64,000 nucleotides of DNA from Kribbella rubisoli (GCF_004217145.1 NZ_SHKR01000011.1:1674001-1738000), one strand, 5' to 3'; shown: positions 16,377 to 25,548, counted from the first letter of the stretch. The notes: generated from the letters alone by a model not told the origin. Numbers and translations are program-made.

Positions 16377-17270
16377 ATGGCAACGCTGAGGCAGCTCGAG
16401 TACTTCGTCATGGTCGTCGATGAAAGCTCCTTCACCAAGGCCGCCGAGCTCCTGCACGTCACCCAGCCGGCCCTCTCGCATCAGATCCGCACGCTCGAGC
16501 GCTCAGCCGGCGGACCGCTGCTCGAGCGACTCCCCCGCACGGTCCGCCTCACCCCGACCGGCCGCGCAATGCTCCCGCACGCGCGCGCCGCCCTCGCCGA
16601 CGCCGAGCGCGCCCGCTGCGCCGCCCGTCAGGCCGCGGGGCTCGAGGTCGGCGAACTGCAGATCGCCACGCTCTACTCGATCACCCTCGGCGTACTCCCG
16701 GCCGCGCTTCGCCGGTGGCGACTGACGCATCCCGAGGTCGGCATCCGGCTCTTCGAGCACCGCCATACCGAGGAACTCATCGAGGCCATGAACGCCGGCG
16801 AAGCCGACCTCGCTGTCGGCCCTGAGCCGACCGACTGGTCCGGCGTCACCCGCACACTCGGCACCGAAGAGCTCGTCGTCGTGGTCGCATCCGACGATCC
16901 CGCCGCAATCGGAGACACCATCAAGCTGCAGGACCTCGCCGATCGCGCCTGGGTCCACTACGCACCCGGCCACGGACTCGCGGACGTCCTCGACCACGCG
17001 TGCGCACAGGCGGGCTTCGAGCCGCGGATCGCAGTACGCACGGAGCAGACCGCTGCCGCCCCGGCTCTTGCCGCGGCCGGTCTGGGACCCGCCCTGGTCC
17101 CAGACAACATCTTGGACAACGGCCTCCCCACAGGCGGCCACGTCCTCCACCTGGATCCGCCGGTCCGCCGCACGCTCACGGCGTACACCCGCGGCGAACC
17201 CGACCCGCTGGCCGCAGCGTTCATCGACGTCCTCGTTTGGGGTGATGGCGCCGCGGGCACGCGGAGGTGA
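16377..17270 (+). CDS. LysR-family transcriptional regulator
   Basis: This 297-residue protein has the standard LysR layout. The N-terminal HTH (MATLRQLEYFVMVVDESSFTKAAELLHVTQPALSHQIRTLE region) is followed by a periplasmic-binding-like effector domain from about residue 90. It is divergent from the PRISE reductase, the expected target; an AT-richer patch (ATAAATCCAAGGCATAG, about 16332-16348) between them could be its site. It overlaps the start of the downstream transporter by one base. Confidence 0.87.
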   Translation: MATLRQLEYFVMVVDESSFTKAAELLHVTQPALSHQIRTLERSAGGPLLERLPRTVRLTPTGRAMLPHARAALADAERARCAARQAAGLEVGELQIATLYSITLGVLPAALRRWRLTHPEVGIRLFEHRHTEELIEAMNAGEADLAVGPEPTDWSGVTRTLGTEELVVVVASDDPAAIGDTIKLQDLADRAWVHYAPGHGLADVLDHACAQAGFEPRIAVRTEQTAAAPALAAAGLGPALVPDNILDNGLPTGGHVLHLDPPVRRTLTAYTRGEPDPLAAAFIDVLVWGDGAAGTRR

Positions 17271-18223
17271 TGGCTGACGAAGAGTCGGACGCAACAGTCC
17301 TAGTGGCCGGTACGGCGAACCTGGCGATCGCGATCGCCAAGATCGTCGCCGGGCTGCTGTCCGGGTCCACCGCGCTGCTCGCCGAGGCAGCGCACTCTGT
17401 CGCGGACACGCTCAACCAGGTGTTCCTGCTGGCAGCGCTGCACCGCAGCCGCAAACCGGCCGATGCCCGGCATCCGTTCGGCTATGGCATGGAGCGGTAC
17501 TTCTGGTCGCTGCTCGCGGCGGTCAGCATCCTCGTCCTCGGCGCCGGCTTCTCGATCACCGAGGGGCTGCGCTCGATCTTCGCGCCTTCGCCGATCGCCG
17601 CCCTGGCCGTGATCTATCCGGTCCTGGGGATCTCGTTCGTGTTCGAGGGAAGCTCCTGGCTCCGGGCGGTGCTCCAGCTCCGGCGCGAGGCTCGCGAAGC
17701 CGACGTACCGCTCATGACGCACCTACGGAGTGCCGAGCCGGCCGTGAAGACCGTGGCCTTCGAAGACACGGCCGCACTGATCGGACTGCTCATCGCAGCG
17801 GCCGGTGTGACCCTGGCGGTCGTCACCGGCAACCACATCTGGGACGGCGCCGCGTCGATCGCAATCGGCCTGCTGCTGATCGTGGTCGCCTTCACGCTGG
17901 GCCGGGACAACAAGACCATGCTGATCGGACGTGCGCTACCGGCCGACACCCAGCGCGAACTGCGTGAGCTGATCACGAGTACGCCGGGCATCGACGACGT
18001 ACTCGAGCTGCTCACTCTGCAGCTCGCGCCGGACCGGGTGCTCGTCGTCGCAACGGTCGACCTGGACGACTCAGAGACCACCGGCGCCGCTGTCGAGCAG
18101 CTCGCCGAGAAGATCGACGTACAGGTGCGGGAGGCGTTCCCGATGGTGCGGCACCTCTACCTCGACCCGACGCCTGCCGACACGAGGGTCAGCGCTGATC
18201 GTGACCCCAGTTCGCCACGATGA
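17270..18223 (+). CDS. Cation diffusion facilitator transporter
   Basis: This 317-residue CDF protein has about six hydrophobic segments in the N-terminal two thirds, with metal-site residues in AEAAHSVADTLNQ (about residue 38-50) and a second site in EDTAALIGLLIAA. A cytoplasmic metallochaperone-like domain (about 225-300) closes it. It exports divalent metal ions such as zinc or manganese. The start at 17270 overlaps the LysR stop (GTGATG). The last 35 bp overlap the convergent small gene at 18189. Confidence 0.87.
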   Translation: MADEESDATVLVAGTANLAIAIAKIVAGLLSGSTALLAEAAHSVADTLNQVFLLAALHRSRKPADARHPFGYGMERYFWSLLAAVSILVLGAGFSITEGLRSIFAPSPIAALAVIYPVLGISFVFEGSSWLRAVLQLRREAREADVPLMTHLRSAEPAVKTVAFEDTAALIGLLIAAAGVTLAVVTGNHIWDGAASIAIGLLLIVVAFTLGRDNKTMLIGRALPADTQRELRELITSTPGIDDVLELLTLQLAPDRVLVVATVDLDDSETTGAAVEQLAEKIDVQVREAFPMVRHLYLDPTPADTRVSADRDPSSPR

Positions 18224-18377
18224 CGGCAATCGGCGGCAGTACGGCGGCGACCGCGCTCATCCCGATCGCGACCGGGATCGAGAACAGCCGGACGACGAAC
18301 CACGCCAGCCCGATCAGGGCCAGGCAGCTGCCCATCAGCCAGTAATAGGCCTTCCGGTTGTCCCACCGGCGCGCCAC
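18189..18377 (-). CDS. Small membrane protein, DUF3099-like
   Basis: This 62-residue protein has two predicted membrane helices (YWLMGSCLALIGLAWFVV and AIGMSAVAAVLPPIAVIV). The composition and the ending LPPIAVIVANWG resemble the small actinobacterial DUF3099 family; that recognition is moderate. It starts with GTG one nucleotide after the MarR stop, so it is the second gene of that operon. It overlaps the end of the convergent CDF gene by 35 bp. Confidence 0.6.
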   Translation of the reverse strand: MARRWDNRKAYYWLMGSCLALIGLAWFVVRLFSIPVAIGMSAVAAVLPPIAVIVANWGHDQR

Positions 18378-18378
18378 G

Positions 18379-18828
18379 TCACACCGCCAGCGACAGCTTC
18401 CCGAGGGCGTCGACCAGCGGCGAGAGCTCGGGCAGCTCGGAGGCGTTCTTCAGTGCAGACGTCAGTACGGCGTCGTGGGTCGGCTGCGCCTGGTCCAGCA
18501 GCTCACGGCCGGCCTCAGTGACCTCCGTGTAGATGCCACGCCGGTCCGTCGGGCACAGGTACCGCTCCAGCAGCTTGCGGTCCTCCAACCGGTTCACCAG
18601 GCGGGTAGTAGCGGACTGGCTGAGCACCACAGCGTTGGACAGCTGGTTCATCCGCAGGTGGTAGTCGTCCTGCCGCGCCAGCACGTCCAGCACGCTGTAC
18701 TCACTGACGGACAGCCCGTGCTGCTTCTGCAGCGCGCGCTCGAGCTCGTCCTCGATCCGGGCATGCAGCGCCGCCAGGGTGCGCCACCCCTGCGCCCGCG
18801 CCTCCGCGGCGCCATCCGGTAGTCCCAC
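18379..18828 (-). CDS. MarR-family transcriptional regulator
   Basis: This 149-residue winged-helix protein has the recognition helix in MNQLSNAVVLSQSATTRLVNRLEDR and the wing in RYLCPTDRRGIYTEVTEAGRELL. The GTG start at 18828 has GGAGG at good spacing. It is divergent from the MFS exporter, and three repeated sites lie between them. Repression of the exporter with ligand release is the usual arrangement for this family. Confidence 0.86.
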   Translation of the reverse strand: MGLPDGAAEARAQGWRTLAALHARIEDELERALQKQHGLSVSEYSVLDVLARQDDYHLRMNQLSNAVVLSQSATTRLVNRLEDRKLLERYLCPTDRRGIYTEVTEAGRELLDQAQPTHDAVLTSALKNASELPELSPLVDALGKLSLAV

Positions 18829-18854
18829 GACACCTCCACTTGAACTTCACGCTT

Positions 18855-18897
18855 GCATGCGCAATCATAGCGCTTGTGCAATAGCCCGCGTGTGCAA
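18855..18897. promoter_or_regulatory. Three repeated sites in the MarR/MFS intergenic region
   Basis: GCATGCGCAA (18855-18864), GCTTGTGCAA (18872-18881) and GCGTGTGCAA (18888-18897) are direct repeats of GCNTGYGCAA at 17- and 16-bp steps. The first also forms the near-palindrome TTGCATGCGCAA. The helical phasing suggests several regulator dimers bound on one DNA face. Confidence 0.6.
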
Positions 18898-18952
18898 CTA
18901 TCGCGCACGCCGGTAACAGTCATAAGACTACATTCGAGGGAGAAGTCGAGTC

Positions 18953-20182
18953 ATGCCCGCAGCCCTGCTCGCCCTGGCAATCGGTGCGTTCGGGATCGGC
19001 ACTACCGAGTTCGTCATCATGGGCCTGCTGCCGGAGGTCGCGACGGACTTCGGCGTCAGCATCCCGTCGGCCGGCCTGCTGATCTCCGGCTACGCGCTCG
19101 GCGTGGTCGTCGGCGCACCGCTGCTGACCGCGATCGGCTCCAAGGTCTCCCGGAAGACCGTCCTGATCGCGCTGATGGGCGTGTTCATCGCAGGCAACCT
19201 GGTCTCCGCGCTCGCTCCGTCGTACGGCGTTCTGATGACCGGGCGGATCGTCGCGGCGCTGTCCCACGGGGCGTTCTTCGGCGTCGGATCGGTGGTCGCC
19301 GCCTCGCTCGTACCGAAGGCTAAGCAGGCCAGTGCGATCGCGCTGATGTTCACCGGACTCACCGTGGCCAACGTGCTCGGCGTACCGGGTGGGACTGCTC
19401 TTGGACAGCACTTCGGTTGGCGATCGACGTTCTGGGCCGTCACTGCCCTCGGCGTGGTCGGATTGCTCGGCATCGTGTTCTTGGTACCGCGACAGGGAAC
19501 TGCTGAGGGGCCGGGGCTGCGGACCGAGCTGGCTGTGTTCAAGAACGTGCAGGTGTGGCTGGCGCTGGCCATGACCGCACTGGGCTTCGCTGGAGTGTTC
19601 GCGTCCTTCACCTACATCGCACCGATGATGACGGGCGTCGCGGGCTTCTCTGCGGGCGCAGTGACCTGGCTGCTGATGCTGTTCGGCGCTGGGCTCGTCG
19701 TCGGGAACCTGCTGGGCGGTAAGGCAGCAGACCGGTCACTGATGCCGAGTCTCTACCTGATCCTGGCGCTACTAGCCGCAGTGCTGGTCGCCTTCGTGTT
19801 CACCGCCCACGCCAAGCTCCCGTCCGCCGTGACAATCGCGCTCTTCGGAGCAGCGGGCTTCGCCACCGTCGCTCCGCTGCAGAAGCGGGTGATGGACAAG
19901 GCTAAGGGCGCTCCGGCGCTGGCGTCCGCGGCCAACATCGCCGCGTTCAACCTGGGCAACGCAGCCGGCGCGTACCTCGGTGGACTCACCATCGAGCACG
20001 GTCTCGGCTACACCGCCCCCAACTGGGTCGGCGCTGCCCTCGCCGTGTCCGGCCTGCTCGTCGCTCTCGTCTCCGGCCTACTGGACCGCAAGGACGTCGC
20101 GCAGCCAGGTGAACGCGGCAGCCTGCATCGCCCGGTCGAACTTGTGGGGCCCGTCGAAGAACTGACCGACGTACGACGCTGA
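18953..20182 (+). CDS. MFS drug-efflux-type transporter
   Basis: This 409-residue protein has about twelve hydrophobic segments. The N-terminus (LLALAIGAFGIGTTEFVIMGLLPEVA) and motif A-type loop (GSKVSRKTVLIALM) fit the AraJ/Cmx proton-antiport subfamily. It is divergent from the MarR gene and probably inducible by its exported compounds. The last 105 bp overlap the 3' end of the convergent esterase gene, so the C-terminal 35 residues are read from that gene's antisense strand and look like a tail added by stop-codon loss. Confidence 0.87.
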   Translation: MPAALLALAIGAFGIGTTEFVIMGLLPEVATDFGVSIPSAGLLISGYALGVVVGAPLLTAIGSKVSRKTVLIALMGVFIAGNLVSALAPSYGVLMTGRIVAALSHGAFFGVGSVVAASLVPKAKQASAIALMFTGLTVANVLGVPGGTALGQHFGWRSTFWAVTALGVVGLLGIVFLVPRQGTAEGPGLRTELAVFKNVQVWLALAMTALGFAGVFASFTYIAPMMTGVAGFSAGAVTWLLMLFGAGLVVGNLLGGKAADRSLMPSLYLILALLAAVLVAFVFTAHAKLPSAVTIALFGAAGFATVAPLQKRVMDKAKGAPALASAANIAAFNLGNAAGAYLGGLTIEHGLGYTAPNWVGAALAVSGLLVALVSGLLDRKDVAQPGERGSLHRPVELVGPVEELTDVRR

Positions 20183-21178
20183 GGACCCAGCGGCGGCGTA
20201 GTGCGTCGCGATGCGCTCATGCGCCGCCTCTTCTCCGCCCAGCGGAAACAGCTCGTCCTGCCGGTTGTACTGCACCAGGAGCGGCGCCGGAGCCTGACAG
20301 GCGGCGACGTCCGACCAGTCGACCTGCGGCGGGAACATGCGAGGCATCAGCATCCAGGTGTGCGACACGACGTTCTGGTCGAGCAACGAGTTGTAGGTAC
20401 CCATCATCCCGATCACGACGGCAGCAGTCAGGTCGCTACTCGTTGCCCGTAGCAACGCAGACCGGCAACCGCCGCCGGACAGTCCGATGCTGGCGGTCCG
20501 GTCGGTGGTGTCGTCGCGGCCACGCAGGTAGTCCAGGGCGATCCGGTCCTCGCGCGCGACGACGGCGGCGAACGTCGTACCGAGCAGGGTGCAGTACTTC
20601 TCGACCAGGTGCTCGTGGCGGCCGGCCGCAGCGTTGTATGCGGCGGCATCTCCGTCCACCGCATCCTGCCGGATCTGCGACGGCATCTCCGTCAACGGGA
20701 ACCGCCGGCTGCCCCAGCAGAAGGTATCCGGCGCCAGTACGACGTACCCCTGCGCCGCCAAGTCGTTGGCGTAAGCGCGACCCTCGTAGTACTGCTCTCG
20801 CAGCGCCCGCACTTCGGCTGCGGGCTCCTCGTCGGTGTCGGCGATCTTCTCGCGGCCGTAGTACTTGAAGCCGTCGTGACCGTGCAGAGCGAGTACGCCG
20901 GGCAGCGGGCCGGTGGCGTTCGCCGGCTTCAGCACGCGCGCACGAGTCCGCGGACCGAAGCCGACGGAGTACGAGATCTCCTCGCCGACCAGCCCATCGG
21001 CCGTCCAGCGCCGCTCGACACGTGCGTCCGAGGGCCCGTCGTTCTCACCGGCGGTCGACACCATCCGCCGGACGATCTCGCGAACCTGCTCCGCAGCCGG
21101 CTGCGCGGACTCCCGCACGCCGGGCGCGATCGCGTGCTCGATCCAGTCGCTGTAGACACCCAAGTGTGTGGAGCTCAT
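20078..21178 (-). CDS. Alpha/beta hydrolase (acetylxylan-esterase/DLH-like)
   Basis: This 366-residue protein has the nucleophile elbow GLSGGG (S234), the oxyanion-side motif LALHGHDG (residue 97-103), a likely acid Asp in YNRQDELFP (about 316) and His in DGPHKF (about 347). The order fits the large carbohydrate-esterase-like branch of alpha/beta hydrolases; the substrate is unknown. The TetR gene lies divergently 64 bp upstream. The 3' end overlaps the MFS gene by 105 bp. Confidence 0.8.
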   Translation of the reverse strand: MSSTHLGVYSDWIEHAIAPGVRESAQPAAEQVREIVRRMVSTAGENDGPSDARVERRWTADGLVGEEISYSVGFGPRTRARVLKPANATGPLPGVLALHGHDGFKYYGREKIADTDEEPAAEVRALREQYYEGRAYANDLAAQGYVVLAPDTFCWGSRRFPLTEMPSQIRQDAVDGDAAAYNAAAGRHEHLVEKYCTLLGTTFAAVVAREDRIALDYLRGRDDTTDRTASIGLSGGGCRSALLRATSSDLTAAVVIGMMGTYNSLLDQNVVSHTWMLMPRMFPPQVDWSDVAACQAPAPLLVQYNRQDELFPLGGEEAAHERIATHYAAAGSSASYVGQFFDGPHKFDRAMQAAAFTWLRDVLAVQ

Positions 21179-21224
21179 CCCCGCAGGCTCTCACGACCTG
21201 GGTGGCGTGAAACGGTGTATTTGT

Positions 21225-21235
21225 GTGTGACACAC
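21225..21235. promoter_or_regulatory. TetR-type operator palindrome
   Basis: GTGTGACACAC is a perfect inverted repeat around one base, inside a longer GTGT-rich stretch, centred 13 bp before the TetR start and in the divergent promoter region of the esterase. It would permit autoregulation and esterase control together. Confidence 0.5.
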
Positions 21236-21242
21236 TGTTTTA

Positions 21243-21950
21243 GTGCGAGAAGCGGATCGGCGATCGGCGCTGGGATCGGTGTGGCTGCGGGACGAGCCGG
21301 AGCCGACGCGGGCGCGGCTGAGCCGGGACGACATCGTCAAGACCGCGGTCCGGGTGCTGGACCGCGAGGGCCTCGACAAGTTCTCGATGCGGATGATGGC
21401 GGCGGAACTGGAGGCCGCCGCGACGTCGGCGCTGTACTGGCGGATCGCGACCAAGGACGACCTGCTCGAGCTCGTGGTCGACGAGATCTTCGCGGACGCG
21501 CTCGTACCGCCGCCCGCGCGCGGCGACTGGCGAGACCACGTCACGGTCGTCGTCCAAGCGGCGTACGACGCGCTGTGGGAGCACCCGTGGGCGGCGCGGC
21601 TACTCGCATCCCACGGCGGACTCGGGCCGAACTACAACGCGCTCATCGACCGGGTCGAGTCCGTCCTGGACGCGGCCGGCTTCAAGGGAACGCACCTGGA
21701 CGCCGCGGTGTCCGCGATCTTCCACTACTTGGTCGGCTCCGCAGTCACCGACGCGGCCTGGCTCTCCGTCGTACGCCGCAGCGGCATGAACGACTCCCGC
21801 TGGGCCACCGAGTCGGCGGGCCGGATGGGCGTCGACGCCGGCCACCTCGCCGCCTACCTCAACCGCACCAGCCGGTCCGGCCCGGAGGCCCGCTTCGCCT
21901 CCGGACTCCGGGTCATCCTGGTCGGCCTGAGACCGCGGCAACTCTCCTAG
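21243..21950 (+). CDS. TetR-family transcriptional regulator
   Basis: This 235-residue protein has its HTH at about residues 25-72 (LSRDDIVKTAVRVLDREGLDKFSMRMMAAELEAA... ALYWRIATKDDLLELV), and the remainder is a helical ligand domain of the TetR_C tetracycline-repressor-like type. The GTG start has no Shine-Dalgarno in front and lies close to the operator, so the message may be leaderless. It is divergent from the esterase gene. Confidence 0.85.
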   Translation: MREADRRSALGSVWLRDEPEPTRARLSRDDIVKTAVRVLDREGLDKFSMRMMAAELEAAATSALYWRIATKDDLLELVVDEIFADALVPPPARGDWRDHVTVVVQAAYDALWEHPWAARLLASHGGLGPNYNALIDRVESVLDAAGFKGTHLDAAVSAIFHYLVGSAVTDAAWLSVVRRSGMNDSRWATESAGRMGVDAGHLAAYLNRTSRSGPEARFASGLRVILVGLRPRQLS

Positions 21951-22027
21951 GACTCGTGCGCGACGTTGAGCTCCGCGTCGTACCTTGCATCGAACAGGGC
22001 GACCTTGTCGGCCGGGGCTTTGGCCAT
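21947..22027 (-). CDS. Possible 26-residue small protein
   Basis: ATG at 22027 to TAG at 21947 encodes MAKAPADKVALFDARYDAEL plus six more residues. Its sequence looks more like folded-protein sequence than random frame noise, and it follows the E2 gene stop by 20 bp on the same strand. There is no known domain, and only GGTGACGG could serve as ribosome site. Its stop overlaps the TetR stop. It could be the tail of the operon or chance. Confidence 0.25.
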   Translation of the reverse strand: MAKAPADKVALFDARYDAELNVAHES

Positions 22028-22047
22028 GCCGTCACCGTAGGACGTGT

Positions 22048-23352
22048 CTACAGATCTGCGAAGACCGAGGCCGGGTTCTCGAAGGCGTCGGCGACGAAGC
22101 GGAGGAAGGCGGCTGCTGTGCCGCCGTCGCAGACGCGGTGGTCGAAGACGAGGGACAGTTGGGTGAGTTTGCGGATGGCGAGCTCGCCGTCCACCACCCA
22201 CGGGCGATCGATGATCCGGCCGACGCCGAGAATCGCGACCTGCGGATGGTTGATGATCGCCGCGCTGCCGTCGACACCGAAGCTGCCGTAGTTGTTCAGC
22301 GTGAACGTCCCGGACGTCAGCTCCTGCTGGGTGAGCTTGCCGTCCCGTGCCGATTCGGTCAGCCTTCGGATCTCGACATCGAGCCCGCGGGTGGTCATGG
22401 TGTGCGCGTTGGCGACGGCCGGTACGACGAGACCGCGGTCTGTCTGCGCGGCGAGGCCGAGGTTCACGCCGTCGTACTGCACGAGTTCCTCGCGCTCGGT
22501 GTCGACGTACCCGTTGAGCTCCGGGTATTTGAGCAGGCCGGCGACGACGAAGCGCGCCATCAGGGCGAGCAAGCCCGGTCCGGCATCTATTGCTGAGCGC
22601 AACGATGCACGGAGGTCCATGAGTGCGGTCGCGTCTACGTCGACCCAGGTGGTGGCCTCGGGGATCTCGGCGCGGCTGCGGGTGAGCGTTGCGACGACGG
22701 CCTTGCGGAAGCCGCTCATCGGCGTACGACGCAGCTCGGGGAGCCCTGTCCGTGGGGCAGGCTGGACTGCAGTCTGGGACGCTGCCGGCGCGTGCTCGGG
22801 CTGGACCCGGTGCGCGATCGCCAGCTCGACGTCGCGGCGGACGATCAGCCCATCCGGACCGGATCCGGCCAGCTCGCGCAGATCCACCTCGGCGTCCCGC
22901 GCCAACCTCCGGACCAGCGGCGAGATCACCAACGGCACGCGGCGCTGCGCGGGGCCATCGCTCTGCGGAACATTTTTCGCAGCAGGCGGCAGACTGTTTC
23001 CGGAAACCGCCGACCGCGGCCTCCGCCGACGCCCCGCTCCAGGGATCTCGCTGGTCCCGTAGCCCACCAGGACGTTCCCCGAGCCGGCGCGCTCTTCCTC
23101 GCGGTACGCCTCTCCCGCGGGATCAGCGACCGTGATGAGCGGCTTGCCGACCGGGATCGTCGTACCGGGTTCGCCGTGGAGCTCTTCGATCACACCGGCG
23201 TACGGCGACGGCAGCTCGACGATCGACTTGGCCGTCTCGACCTCCGCGACCGGCGTGTCGACGACGACCACGTCACCGACCTTCACCAGCCAGCGAACGA
23301 TCTCCGCCTCGGTCAGCCCTTCACCGAGGTCGGGGAGAAGGAACGTGTTCAC
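22048..23352 (-). CDS. 2-oxoacid dehydrogenase E2 (dihydrolipoamide acyltransferase)
   Basis: The protein has 434 residues. The lipoyl domain is at residues 2-75 with lipoylated K42 in VETAKSIVE, a peripheral subunit-binding domain lies around 150-190 (SPLVRRLARDAEVDLRELAGSGPDG), and the catalytic domain carries FDHRVCDGG (H405, D409). The GTG start overlaps the E1-beta stop (GTGA). With E1-alpha and E1-beta it builds a branched-chain 2-oxoacid dehydrogenase core. No E3 gene is present in the window. Confidence 0.92.
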   Translation of the reverse strand: MNTFLLPDLGEGLTEAEIVRWLVKVGDVVVVDTPVAEVETAKSIVELPSPYAGVIEELHGEPGTTIPVGKPLITVADPAGEAYREEERAGSGNVLVGYGTSEIPGAGRRRRPRSAVSGNSLPPAAKNVPQSDGPAQRRVPLVISPLVRRLARDAEVDLRELAGSGPDGLIVRRDVELAIAHRVQPEHAPAASQTAVQPAPRTGLPELRRTPMSGFRKAVVATLTRSRAEIPEATTWVDVDATALMDLRASLRSAIDAGPGLLALMARFVVAGLLKYPELNGYVDTEREELVQYDGVNLGLAAQTDRGLVVPAVANAHTMTTRGLDVEIRRLTESARDGKLTQQELTSGTFTLNNYGSFGVDGSAAIINHPQVAILGVGRIIDRPWVVDGELAIRKLTQLSLVFDHRVCDGGTAAAFLRFVADAFENPASVFADL

Positions 23353-24335
23353 GAGTCCTCCCACTGCAGGTCGTCCACCGCGTCGAGGATCCGGTCGACG
23401 CTCGGCAGCTGGTACTTCTCCAGCTTCGGTGGCGGGAACGGGATGTCGAACGCGGTCACCCGCCGTACCGGAGCCGCCAGTGAGTGGAAGCACTTCTCGG
23501 TGACCCGGGCAACGATCTCGGACGACACACTCGCGAATCCGCTCGCCTCGGCGACCACGACCGCCCGGCCGGTACGCCGTACCGCCGCGCACACCGTCTC
23601 GTCGTCGAACGGCACCACCGAACGCAGATCCACCACGGTCAGCTGACGCCCTTCGGCCGCCGCAACCTCGGCCGCTTCGAGCGCGACCGGCAATGCGGGG
23701 CCATAGGCAATCAACGTCGCGTCCGCACCTTCTCGCCGTACGACGGCCTTGCCGATACCTGGCTGGTCCTCGGCGAGGTCGACCTCTTCCTTTGCCCAGT
23801 AGAGCTTCTTCGGCTCCATGAACACCACGGGATCGGGAAACTCGATTGCCTTGCGCAACAACCCGTAGGCGTCCGCGACCGTTGCCGGAGTCACCACAGT
23901 CAGCCCGGGCGTGTGCGCGAAGTAGCTCTCCGACGAGTCGCTGTGGTGTTCGACGCCGCCGATACCGCCGCCGTACGGGATCCGGATGACCATCGGCAGC
24001 TGGACGCGTCCGCGGGTCCGGTTGCGCATCTTGGCGACGTGCGAGACAACCTGCTCGAACGCCGGGTACCCGAACGCGTCGAACTGCATCTCGACCACTG
24101 GGCGCATCCCGTTCATCGCCATCCCGACCGCCATGCCGACGATGCCGGCCTCGGCCAACGGGGTGTCGAAGCAACGATTCTCGCCGAACTCAGCAGTCAG
24201 CCCGTCGGTGATCCGGAAGACGCCGCCGAGCGCGCCGACGTCCTCGCCGAACATCACGACCGTGTCGTCCGCGTGCATGGCGTCCCGCAGTGCCTGGTTG
24301 AGCGCCTGCGCCATCGAGATCTTCGTGTGCGTCAT
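23349..24335 (-). CDS. 2-oxoacid dehydrogenase E1 component, beta subunit
   Basis: This 328-residue transketolase-like beta subunit begins with ISMAQALNQALRDAM...FGEDVGALGGVFRIT. TPP/alpha-contact segments such as EAGIVGMAVGMAMNGMRPVVE and a transketolase C-terminal domain follow. It starts 4 bp after the E1-alpha stop. Motif style and the adjacent Lrp regulator suggest a branched-chain rather than pyruvate substrate; this is inference. Confidence 0.92.
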   Translation of the reverse strand: MTHTKISMAQALNQALRDAMHADDTVVMFGEDVGALGGVFRITDGLTAEFGENRCFDTPLAEAGIVGMAVGMAMNGMRPVVEMQFDAFGYPAFEQVVSHVAKMRNRTRGRVQLPMVIRIPYGGGIGGVEHHSDSSESYFAHTPGLTVVTPATVADAYGLLRKAIEFPDPVVFMEPKKLYWAKEEVDLAEDQPGIGKAVVRREGADATLIAYGPALPVALEAAEVAAAEGRQLTVVDLRSVVPFDDETVCAAVRRTGRAVVVAEASGFASVSSEIVARVTEKCFHSLAAPVRRVTAFDIPFPPPKLEKYQLPSVDRILDAVDDLQWEDS

Positions 24336-24339
24336 GGCG

Positions 24340-25428
24340 TCAGGCCTCCTCTCGCGCCAGCTCGTCGCGCAGGAACGCCGCCTGCTCGCGCAGTTGCTGG
24401 GTCTCCTCGGCGTACAGGTGCTTGAACAGGTCCGCCGGGTCCACCTCGGGCTCCGGCATCAGTCCGTCGCGCAACTGTCCGGCCACCTCGACAGCTTTGG
24501 CTTCTGCTCGCTCACGGGTTTGGTCGTCCAGCCAGTCCTGCTGCTCGAGGTACGTCGTCAGCCGCTGGATCGGGTCGCGGTCCAGCCATGGCGTGACCTC
24601 GTCGTCCTGGCGGTACCGCGTCGCGTCGTCGGCGTTGGTGTGCGCCTGCACGCGGTACGTGTGCGCCTCGACCAGCTGCGGTCCTTCGCCGTTGCGAGCC
24701 TTGTCCACCGCGTTCTGCAGGACCGCGAGCAGGCCGGCGAGATCGTTGCCGTCGACCCGTTCGCCCGGTACGCCGTACCCGATGCCCTTGTGTGCAAGGG
24801 ACGGCGCAGCGCTCTGCTTGGCGAGCGGGACGGAGATCGCGTACTCGTTGTTCTGGACGAAGAACACGACCGGTGCGTGGAACACGGCCGCGAAGTTCAG
24901 CGCTTCGTGGAAGTCACCCTCGCTCGTACCGCCGTCACCGACGAGCGCCATCACTACCGTGTCCTCGCCCTTCAGCCGGGCGGCGTGCGCGACGCCGACC
25001 GCATGCGGAAGTTGCGTTGCGAGCGGGGTCGACTGCGGCGCGACCTTGTGCGCGTACGGGTCGTAGCCCGAGTGCCAGTCGCCGCGGAGCAGCGTCAACG
25101 TCTCGATCGGGTCGACGCCGCGGCTCACGATCGAGACCGAATCGCGGTACGTCGGGAACAGCCAGTCCCCCTCTTTGAGGACCATCGTCGCCGCGACCTG
25201 GCAGGCCTCCTGGCCGTGCGAGGACGGGTAGACCGCAAGCCGGCCCTGGCGGACGAGCGCACTCGCCTGGTCGTTGAAGCGGCGGCCGCGGATCAACTCT
25301 GTGTAGCCGTCGAGCAGAGCTTCCTTGGTGGGCAGCTCGTACGACGGGTGTTCGTGCGGCAGACCGTTCTGACCGATCAGACAGACGGGCTCCGCGGAGG
25401 GGAGCAATTGCTCCTCGACGGTGGTCAT
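24340..25428 (-). CDS. 2-oxoacid dehydrogenase E1 component, alpha subunit
   Basis: The protein has 362 residues from the ATG at 25428, which follows GGAGG. The TPP-binding motif is visible as GDGGTSEGDFHEALNFA with the terminal NN (residues 164-194). The segment YRxQAHTNADDATRYR matches the phosphorylation-loop region of branched-chain E1-alpha. It is first in the E1-alpha/E1-beta/E2 operon and divergent from an Lrp/AsnC regulator across a 120-bp gap. Confidence 0.92.
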   Translation of the reverse strand: MTTVEEQLLPSAEPVCLIGQNGLPHEHPSYELPTKEALLDGYTELIRGRRFNDQASALVRQGRLAVYPSSHGQEACQVAATMVLKEGDWLFPTYRDSVSIVSRGVDPIETLTLLRGDWHSGYDPYAHKVAPQSTPLATQLPHAVGVAHAARLKGEDTVVMALVGDGGTSEGDFHEALNFAAVFHAPVVFFVQNNEYAISVPLAKQSAAPSLAHKGIGYGVPGERVDGNDLAGLLAVLQNAVDKARNGEGPQLVEAHTYRVQAHTNADDATRYRQDDEVTPWLDRDPIQRLTTYLEQQDWLDDQTRERAEAKAVEVAGQLRDGLMPEPEVDPADLFKHLYAEETQQLREQAAFLRDELAREEA

Positions 25429-25548
25429 GGACCCTCCAGCGCAGGAGACGGACGGTAGCCACATCGTCCTGCCTCCTGGCCAAGTGGATCTATAGCTGGA
25501 AGAATTGAGAGACGTTTGGCCCGAGTCGTCGCCGTGGGAGGTCGCATA

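Noticed and set aside
23353..24174. N-terminal extension of the E2 frame
   Set aside because: It runs antisense-free through E1-beta in another frame. The lipoyl domain begins exactly at the GTG 23352, which overlaps the E1-beta stop.
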